From positions 62,001-126,000 of the forward strand of contig JFHB01000077.1 of assembly GCA_000729835.1 (NCBI GenBank): a DNA stretch of 64,000 nt. Direction: 5' to 3'. The translations under genes and the position numbers were made by a program. This stretch comes from Atkinsonella hypoxylon (Eukaryota > Ascomycota > Sordariomycetes > Hypocreales > Clavicipitaceae). Positions 55,901 through 64,000 of the stretch are shown one piece after another. The notes below the pieces were generated by a model. It searched no databases. It saw nothing but the letters and a program-made list of their open reading frames with translations, and was not told the origin of the DNA. Within the stretch, counting starts at the first letter, position 1; each line of letters begins with the position of its first letter.

Positions 55901-58145
55901 GAATAAGAATAGAGAAGCTGCTTTTGCTATAGGTTGTTATAACCTATCTACTAGCAACTAGGATACTATAGAATCTAATAATTCTAGTAGTTCTAGTAGT
56001 AATAATTCTTACGATTTAGATACAGAATCTACTACTAGTGATACTAGTACTACTAGTAATAATACCTCTTCTTTTAATTACTCTAACGGAATAATTAAAA
56101 ACTCCCTACTATACAATACAGGTTCTACCTGTTATATAGTTAACAATAAGGCATTTTTTAGGACTTTTAAGCCTATAAAAAAGGGTAAAACCGCGCCTAT
56201 TGCTACTAGAGGAGGTCCTATTTATCCTAAAGGACAGAGAACTGCTGTATTCTAGGTACTAGTTAGTACAAATCCAGCTAAATACAGGCCTTTAGCTCTA
56301 AAGGATGCTCTATATTGCCCAGGTTTAGATACTAACCTAATTAGTGGTCTAAAGCACTATTTAATAGGGGGCACTCTCCTTAGAAATCAGCTATTTCTAG
56401 CTAATAGAAGCTGCTGTAGGCTTCTAAATCCCAAAAAGCATAGTTTCTTTCTAGAGCTTAAGGGGCAAGAGACCCCTAAAGTGTGTAAAAACCACGCAAA
56501 TCTCTCTTATATAGGATTTAGTAGTTATAATAGCAATTATAATACTAGTTATCCTATAGAGGTTTAAATCCCTTAACAGCCTAGTTTTAATCCTAAGGAA
56601 TATAGCTAAATCGAGGAATTATCTGATTTTAAAGAAGAAGAAGATAATACCAATAACGATGCTATAGAGCCATTAGCCCTAGTTCCTAAACGGGCTCCTA
56701 GTTAGATTCCTTCTAATAACGGGGATTTAGAAGGTCTAAATCCTAAGTTGCTAGATATTAGAGGAAATAGCCGTCTAGATCCCTTAAATAAGGCCTGTAG
56801 TTCTCAAGAGATCTAGCAAGATAGGGAGCAACAGGAAGCTAGCTCTAATAATAATTCTAGTAGTAATCCTACTGCTTCTTCTTCCTATAAGAAGCTTCTA
56901 AAATTAGCTGCTACTTAGCACGTTAGATTAGGGCATATAGGACTCCCTTTACTAAAGAAGACTGCTTTTATTATTAAAGGTATTCCTAATTTTACAAAAA
57001 TCAAGGAAAAGGATTTTAACTGCCTAGCTTCCAACCAAGCTAAAGCTGTTAGAAGACCTAGCAAGTATGCTATTCCTAACCCCCTTAGATGTTTAGATAT
57101 TATAGAGGGAGATACCGTTAAAATAGAGCCTATACTGCACAATAAGAGGCCTCTAGTTCTTTTTCTAATTAATAGAAAATTACAGTATAAGTAGTCTTTT
57201 AATCTAGCTAATAAAGAGGGTTCTACTCTCTATAGCTGTATTAAAGGCTTCTTTAAGGAATTAAAGAACTAGTATAACTGCTACCCTAAACACCTTTATT
57301 TTAATAGTAGTATAGAAATTAATACTAGGTTGTAAGCTTAGCTATCTTCTAAGGGTATTTACTTTAGCACCTCTTGCCTCTATATTTATAAACAGAATAA
57401 GCTAATAGAGAGAGCTATAAGGGTACTTCTAGACCGTTTGCGTGCTACTCTATAGTAGTTATAATTACCTCTATATCTATAGTCTTACATCCTTTCTGCT
57501 ATAGTAGATTTAGTTAATACTACTGCGAATAGTACTAAACTACTAAGTCCTAAACAGCTATATCTAGCTAATTTAGAGCCTTCTAAGACCTATAAGCCTA
57601 ATTTTTCCAAAATTAGAGCTATAGGCTCCTATTGCGAAGTTCTAATCCTATTAGAACAGAGATCTAGGTTGCAGAAGCTAGCTAAAAGAACTATTCCTAG
57701 TAGACTTTTAGCTACACTAGGTTCTAATGTATATCTAATATATATCCCCTCTAAACAAGCTGTTATTAAGACTAGCTTCGTTAAAATTATAGAAGGAATA
57801 GGCCCTATCTCTTAGGGCATCCCTAAGGTTCCTATTAGTTCTATAGTGAATAATCCTTTAGAGGGAGAAATCGATGAATTAGTGGATAATTATACCCCTA
57901 AGTATCCTTATCCTAGTTATCTAGATATGCTGAATTATCCACTAGAACCTGTAGATCAAGCTCTTCTACCAAGCAACCCTATAGAAGCTGTAGAGGCCCC
58001 TAAAGCCCCTATACCTATAGAAGCCCCTCAGGCTAATATAGAACCTATAGAAGCTGAAGCTGATACTGATGCTATGGATTTAGATGGAGACATATTTTCC
58101 TTAATCAAGGATCTATGCTTTAAGGCAAGGGCTAAAGCAGCTATT

Positions 58146-58195
58146 ACTTCTAATAGTAATAAGGATGAACTTCCTAACACGTGGAAGCAAGCCCT
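58146..58195 (+). repeat. 50-bp duplication flanking inverted copy C (partner at 62,978-63,027)
   Basis: The sequence beginning ACTTCTAATAG and ending AGCAAGCCCTAA occurs at 58,146-58,195 and again at 62,978-63,027, with a few transitions and a 3-base indel. The two copies flank the inverted insert. Directly after the left copy, 58,195-58,214 (AATCCCTATTATTTTCAATA) matches the copia LTR/leader at about 53,654, and not the adjacent coding region. Confidence 0.8.
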
Positions 58196-58214
58196 AATCC
58201 CTATTATTTTCAAT

Positions 58215-61200
58215 ACTAGCGTAGCTAAAAGTCTACCAGGAATAGTTCTTTTAGCTAGCTTCTGCAACCTAGATCTCTGTTCTAATGGGATTAGAACTTC
58301 GCAATAGGAGCCTATAGCTCTAATTTTGGAAAAATCAGGCTTATAGGTCTTAGAAGGCTCTAAATTAGCTAAATATAGCTGTTTAGGACTTAGTGGTTTA
58401 GTACTATTTGCAGTAGTATTAACTAAATCCACTATAGCAGGAAGGATGTAAGACTATAGATATAGAGGTAGTTGTAACTACTGTAGGGTAGCACGCAAAC
58501 GGTCTAGAAGTACCCTTATAGCTCTCTCTATTAGCCTATTCTGTTTGTAAATATAGGGGTAAGGGGTGCTAAAGTAAATACCCTTAGAAGATAGCTAAGC
58601 TTGCAACCTAGTATTAATTTCTATACTACTATTAAAATAAAGGTGTTTAGGGTAGCAGTTATACTAGTTTTTTAATTCCTTAAAGAAGCCTTTAATACAG
58701 CTATAGAGAGTAGAACTCTCTTTATTAGCTAGATTAAAAGACCACTTATACTATAATTTTCTATTAATTAGAAAAAGAACTAGAGGTCTCTTATTGTGCA
58801 GTATAGGCTCTATTTTAACAGTATCTCCCTCTATAATATCTAAACATCTAGGGGGGTTAGGAATAGTATACTTGCTAGGTCTTTTAACAGCTTTAGCTTA
58901 GTTGCAAGCTAGGCAGTTAAAATCCTTTTCCTTAATTTTTGTAAAATTAGGAATACCTTTAGTAATAGAAGCAGTCTTCTTTAGTAAAGGGAGTCCTATA
59001 TGCCCTAATCTAACGTGCTAAGTAGCAGCTAATTCTAGGAGCTTCTTATAGGAAGAAGAAGCTATAGGGTTACTAGAATTATTATTAGAGCTAGCTTTCT
59101 GTTGCTCCCTATCTTGCTAGATCTCTTAAGAACTATAGGCCTTGTTTAAGGGATCTAGACAGCTACTTCCTCTAATATCCAGCAACTTAGGATTTAGACC
59201 TTCTAAATCCCTGTTATTAGAAGGAATCTAACTAGAAGCCTATTTGGGAACTAGGGCTAATGGCTCTATAGCATCGTTATTGGTATTATCTTCTTCTTTA
59301 AAATTAGATAATTCCTCAATTTAGCTATATTCCTTAGGATTAAAACTAGGCTGTTAAGGGATTTAAACCTCTATAGGATAACTAGCATTATAACCGCTAT
59401 TATAACTATTGCTAGTAAATCCTATATAAAAGAGATTTGCGTGGTTTTTACACACTCTAGGGGTCTCTTGCCCCTTAAGCTGTAAGAAGAAACTATGCTT
59501 TTTAGGATTTAGAAGCCTACAGCAGCTTCTATTAGCTAGAAATAGCTGATTTCTAAGGAGAGTGCCCCCTATTAAATAGTGCTTTAGACTACTAATTAGG
59601 TTAGTATCTAAACCTAGGCAATATAGAGCATCCTTTAGAGCTAAAGGCCTGTATTTAGCTGGATTTATACTAACTAGTACCTAGAATACAGCAGTTCTCT
59701 GTCCTTTAGGATAAATAGAACCTCCTCTAGTAGCAATAGGCGCGGTTTTACCCTTTTTTATAGGCTTAAAAGTCCTAAAAAATGCCTTATTGTTAACTAT
59801 ATAACAGGTAGAACCTGTATTGTATAGTAAGGAGTTTTTAATTATTCTATTGGAATAGTTAAAAGAAGAGGTATTATTACTAGTAGTACTAGTATCACTA
59901 GTAGTGGATTCTGTATCTAAATCGTAAGAATTATCACTACTAGAACTGCTAGAATCATTAGATTCTATAGTATCCTAGTTGCTAGTAGATAGGTTATAAC
60001 AACCTATAGCAAAAGCAGCTTCTCTATCCTTATTCCTAGAGTTTTTGTTACTTCTTCTTCGGCCCTTCTACTTCTTCTTATTCTTAGAGGCTTTGTCTGT
60101 ATCTTTAGAGGCATTAGAATCATTAGAATTAGAATCGTTAGAATTCTTCTTCTAATTAGGAGGATTCTTTCCTTAATTAGCCTTATTATTATTAGAACTA
60201 TTAGAATTAGAAGCTTTATAACTAAGAGCCTTAGATATAGAGGAGCTTTTATCTCTTTGTTCTTCTAATAAGTTAGCTATAAGGAACTGTAAATTCAGCA
60301 TTTTTATAGATAGACCTTGTGCTCTAGCAGCTCTAATAGAATATTGCTGCCTTTTAGCCTAGCTAGGGAAGGTCTTCTTTAAAGCATTAATATAATAATT
60401 TACCTAGTTGATAGAATTAATAGCTATACTATAGAGCTATAATCTAGCTAGTAAATTATTAAATTCAGCATTAAAGGCCTCTAAAGATCCCTTATAGTTC
60501 GAAAACAATAAGTTGTAATAACTAGCATATAGCGTACTACGTTATATTTTAGCACTCTACGAATATTGCCTAACTAGAACGTTATAGGCATCTACAGGGG
60601 ACTTATGCCAGCTTATAGCAGCTTAAGGTCTAGATTAGCAACTATCTCTTATAATTATAAGGATAATAGCTTGTTCTAAATCTACTAAAGTACTAGCTAT
60701 ACTAGAATTATTAATAAATTAAGGGAATCCTAGTGCTCTAAATTAAATAGTTAAAGCTTACTTCTACTGTTTAAAATTTTTAGGGCCTTTTAGCTTAGCA
60801 GCCTCTAGAATTAAGTGGACCTTCTTATTTAGCTCTTTTATAGTGCCTTTATTAAAAGCAGGCAGAAAAGTAGCACTATTAGAACTAAAAGGTTTAAGGG
60901 CTTTAAAAGAGACTTTAGAAGCTCTTTTAGAAGTAATAGGATCTACTACCTTAGAGGGAGACCCTATTAAGAGATTACCTATAGATGTAATTATAGTATC
61001 TAATTTACTTAGTAAATTAGCTATATTACCTTTATTTTAGCTTTATTTTGCTTTACTATACCTAATAAATCTATTTAGGGTCTCTTGTTGTTTATCTATT
61101 TAAGCTTTTAGATTAGCTTAAACATTATAGACTTGCACTACTCTTTTAGAAGCTAATCTAGCTTCTTTTAGAGCCTTCTTAGCTATATAATCTTCTTTAT

Positions 61201-62977
61201 TAGAAGAGGAATCTACTAGCTAAGGGGGGGACCTTACTGGACTAGAAAAGCTAGTAGCAGTAGCTAGATTAGCTAGTGTACTAGAACTACTACCCCTTTT
61301 AGGGCTTATGCTCTTTCCCTTACCTGTTCCTTTTAGTGCTATTTTAAGGGTTTTAATAGCTAATTTAACGCTCTTTATAGCTAATTATAGCCTAAATTAC
61401 AGTAGAAATAGTAGTAAATAACAGTAATAATTCTTACTAAATATAGGCTAGAAGTGCTCTATATTTTTAGAAATTATACTAAGATTTTTCTCTAATTTCT
61501 TTCGTAATAGGTATAATAGGCTTTAAGGCTGTATTGTATTGCGATCTATATACGCATACAATTTATATAGCAGACTAGATTAACAAGCGGTTGCGAGGGG
61601 CATAAAATATAGTTCTAGCTATTTTTAGCTAAAAAATTTAGGAGATTCTTCTCTAATTAGGTTCTAATAAATTAGTGGAGACCTAGGCACAGCTAATTTA
61701 GGGATATCTAGCTAATTTCTACTTTAAAATCCTAACTAGTGGGATTACTATATAAATTAATTCTGCAACTGAAAACACAGAAATATCTAATAGCAACAAG
61801 AGCTATTAGGTGTGCACTATAAATTGTAGTATAGCTACTAATAGAGGTGTATAGGGTGCACAATATATAAGATAACAGCACAATAACGAGCGATGTAGTG
61901 CAGCGCTAAGCTTATTTCTTAATAGAAATAATTGATTTAGCAGTGCCTAATAAAACAATTTGCAGTGCAAATGTAATATATATAGATGTATATATTTTAA
62001 TGTTATACAACAATAGAACCTAGCTATTAAGAATAGCTTTAAAAGTGTGTATATATAGGGTGTATAGAACTAGTGCAGAAGGTACAGGGTGGGTAGAATA
62101 AAAACACTAGTATAGTGGCTAGCAATATGTGTACAGTAGGTATTAATAGCTTCCAGCAAGCTACTAATAGCAGCAATAGCTGCTAGCGTAGGTCTTAATA
62201 TAGCTTCTAGTGGGTAATACAGTACACAATAGTAGATTTTAGCGGGCTAACAGCTTATAGATAGGTCTTCTAGGCTTATAACCTATTGAAAATAATAGGG
62301 ATTACAGGACTAGATATCTAAGAGGGTAGTAGTCTTTTAGATTTAGCACCTATAATTGCTTCTAGCAATTATTATATAGTGGAAGCAGCAGCAGCTTAAA
62401 TTAAGCTGTAGTATATAGTACTAGATTACGTAGAGGCAATAGATAACTGTAATAGTAGTATCTTTATATTAAGAGCGCTGTAACGAACAGTAAGGGTAGG
62501 ATCTTAAATCTTTCTAGTCCTTTATAGACCCTCTAACTATATAAGTAGGCTGTAGTTGCTAGAAGGGGCTTATAGGCTACTTTATAATTTCTGCAAAAAG
62601 ATTTACTATATAAAAACAAAAAAATCAACTTATAGCTATACAAACAAGACGCTTATATGCATAATTTAACAAATTCCACTAATAACAAGCAACCCTTATA
62701 AGCAACTCTATCCAACAATTATACTATTAGATAGCCCTAATTCTTAGCTTTTAAATAGTATACTTCTTAAATTTCTACTATTGCTAGTTGTGGAGAAAAT
62801 CGCAGTTAAAGTTGACTATAGGTTAGGCAACTTTGCCTTAGTCGATTCTAGATGTTTTACATCTAGTAACAGCGATATCTCTACCAAAAATTAACGTAAT
62901 AAGACCTAATAAGGGTCACGTGATAGAGCAACTAGTAGGCATAAAAATAGGCTATACAGGGTAGCTTATTTTTAACA
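58215..62977 (-). mobile_element. Copia element copy C, inverted, 3'-truncated, inside copy B
   Basis: In reverse orientation the copy starts with the LTR terminus at 62,977 and runs through gag (about 61,370-60,050), protease and integrase to 58,215, where it stops in integrase/linker sequence equivalent to 57,721 of copy B. RT and 3' LTR are missing. It has its own independent RIP mutations. Confidence 0.85.
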
Positions 62978-64000
62978 ACTTCTAATAGCAAGGATGAACT
63001 TCCTAATACGTAGAAGCAAGCCCTAAAAAGCTCTGCTAAGCAGCATTGAATAGAAGCTACCTATAGCGAATTTAAGCAGCTATTAGCTGCTGGAACCTTT
63101 AAATTTATAGGGAAAGACCAAGTACCTAAGGGCCGAAGAGTTCTAAAGAATAGGCTTGTTTACAGGCTTAAAAAGAATAAAGAAAATAATCCTATTAAAT
63201 ATAAGGCCCGCCTTATTGCTAAGGGATTTATGCAAATAGAAGGTTAAGACTATCTAGAGACCTTTACTGCAACTAGTATTCCTCCTAGCTAGCGTATATT
63301 ATTAGCTCTTGTAGCTTTTAATAACTAGGAAGTTAAGTAAATCGATTTTATAGGAGCGTTTTTAAATAGCAAGCTAAAAGAAGCTATTTATATAGAAATC
63401 CTAGATAGATTCGTTGAATTTACAGAGCAAGCATCGCTATTAGTAGCTAAGCTACTAAAAAGCTGTAATTACAAGCCCTCTAAAGAGTAAGTAATTAAGC
63501 TAGAAAAATCCCTCTATAGTTTAAAGCAAAGTCCTAGAGAATAGCAGCAAATTCTAACGGAATTACTTTAAAAGCATAGATTTAAACTTCTTATATCAGA
63601 CCCAGCAGTCTTTTATAACCTAGCTACATCTACGTATATTGCTACTTATGTAGATAACTGTCTTCTAATTAGGCCTAATTTACAATATATTAATAAGCTT
63701 AAAAAGCTACTAAATTAAGCCTATCTAATAGAAGATAGAGGACCAGCAGAATTCTTTTTAGGTGTATAAATTACCTGTAATAGGTCTAAAAGGTCTATTA
63801 AAATCCACTAATCTTAATACATCCTTAAAGCCCTAGAAAGATTTAAAATGCTAGATACTAAGCTAGCTTCTATCCCTATACAGCTGGGAATTCTAAAGCA
63901 ACTAGTTATAAAACTCCTCTTAAAATCCAATTATAAGCTTTATTAGAGCATAATAGGCACTATAATGTACCTAATGTTGCTAACTAGGGCTAATATTGCT

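Larger units (their letters stand above)
52979..62977. repeat. Inverted repeat: arms 52,979-57,721 and 58,215-62,977
   Basis: Two arms of about 4.74 and 4.76 kb in opposite orientation are separated by a 493-bp spacer (57,722-58,214). Matching landmarks: the LTR ends (52,979 and 62,977), the gag ORF pieces (54,899-55,096 and 60,843-61,040), the integrase end (57,600 and 58,340). Coordinates of matching points sum to roughly 115,940-115,960, as expected for a mirror arrangement. Confidence 0.85.
42880..64000. mobile_element. 21-kb RIP-mutated AT-rich transposon island
   Basis: From about 42,880 the composition changes abruptly to very TpA-rich, CpA-poor DNA and stays so to the window end. Translation shows retrotransposon proteins in which CAG/CAA Gln codons have become TAG/TAA, the hallmark of RIP in ascomycetes. 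Small less-mutated patches occur at element ends (for example 45,668-45,760, 46,590-46,690, 47,835-47,900 and 48,770-48,870). No intact gene of any kind was found; only nested LTR-type elements, described separately. Confidence 0.9.
52979..64000 (+). mobile_element. Copia element copy B (LTR, gag, protease, integrase, RT), interrupted by copy C
   Basis: The LTR end TGTTAAAAATAAGC is at 52,979. Gag covers about 54,600-55,900. The protease motif near 56,115 reads NTGSTCYIVNN, where the catalytic D of DTG/DSG is N. A GAG-pre-integrase piece (HVRLGHIGLPLLKKTAF) is at about 56,918 and integrase core at 57,000-57,600. The integrase-RT linker is open (57,846-58,195). Here an inverted copy (C) interrupts; the element resumes at 62,978 with the linker and reverse transcriptase (GTFKFIGKDQVPKGRRVLKN, KARLIAKGFMQIEG, YVDN at 63,647-63,658 in place of YVDD), running off the window. 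Most expected Gln codons read as stops. The 3' LTR lies outside. Confidence 0.85.

Noticed and set aside
57846..58307. 153-codon open frame in the transposon island
   Set aside because: It is the acidic integrase-RT linker of copia copy B that happens to lack stops, running across the joint into inverted copy C; not an independent gene.
1..64000. tRNA or rRNA genes
   Set aside because: I scanned by eye for T-arm GTTCGANTC-like motifs with fitting acceptor pairs and found none that I could fold; a tRNAscan run would be decisive.

Overview
The window comes from a filamentous ascomycete. Genes carry short GT-AG introns of about 50-120 nt, families such as a QDE-2-type Argonaute and an IQGAP-like RasGAP are fungal, and transposons show CpA-to-TpA decay typical of repeat-induced point mutation (RIP). 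Protein resemblance suggests Sordariomycetes, probably Hypocreales; this is an impression from memory, not a search result.

Region 1 (1-31,240) is ordinary housekeeping euchromatin. In order it holds an IQGAP-like RasGAP (+), histone chaperone asf1 (-), pre-mRNA 3'-end processing factor rna14 (+), Argonaute qde2 (+), a conserved protein of unknown function (+), ribosome-biogenesis factor nop9 (-), a glutamate-decarboxylase-like PLP enzyme (-), a divergent Ras-type GTPase (+) and an AMMECR1-domain protein (-). Introns were placed by joining reading frames across canonical splice sites. The long spacers (14.4-18.9 kb and 25.2-28.7 kb) hold clusters of short tandem repeats and scattered ACCTAGGTACCT-like motifs but no gene I can support.

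Region 2 (31,240-42,870) is a gene graveyard with a few apparently intact genes. Relics include a protein kinase (single-base frameshift), a serine-rich N-terminal tail, an amidase N-terminus, a STAND-type N-terminus, an NRPS-like adenylation/reductase gene collapsed by deletion, an acetolactate synthase copy (two introns intact, three nonsense codons) and a trans-enoyl-reductase fragment. Apparently intact are a 66-aa secreted protein, a PD-(D/E)XK-like protein and ribosomal protein uL23 (rpl25). The NRPS-like, acetolactate synthase and enoyl reductase remnants lie side by side and look like a dead secondary-metabolite cluster, with the acetolactate synthase copy as a possible former self-resistance gene.

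Region 3 (42,880-64,000) is an extremely AT-rich, RIP-mutated transposon island: Ty1/copia and other LTR-type elements, nested head to tail, each keeping only its 5' part inside the window. One copia copy contains an inverted 4.76-kb copy of its own family, creating an inverted repeat with roughly 4.75-kb arms and about a 0.5-kb spacer. The junctions carry an approximately 50-bp duplication and a 20-nt LTR-derived filler. No intact transposon gene survives: Gln codons have become stops, and Asp residues of protease and reverse transcriptase are changed to Asn.
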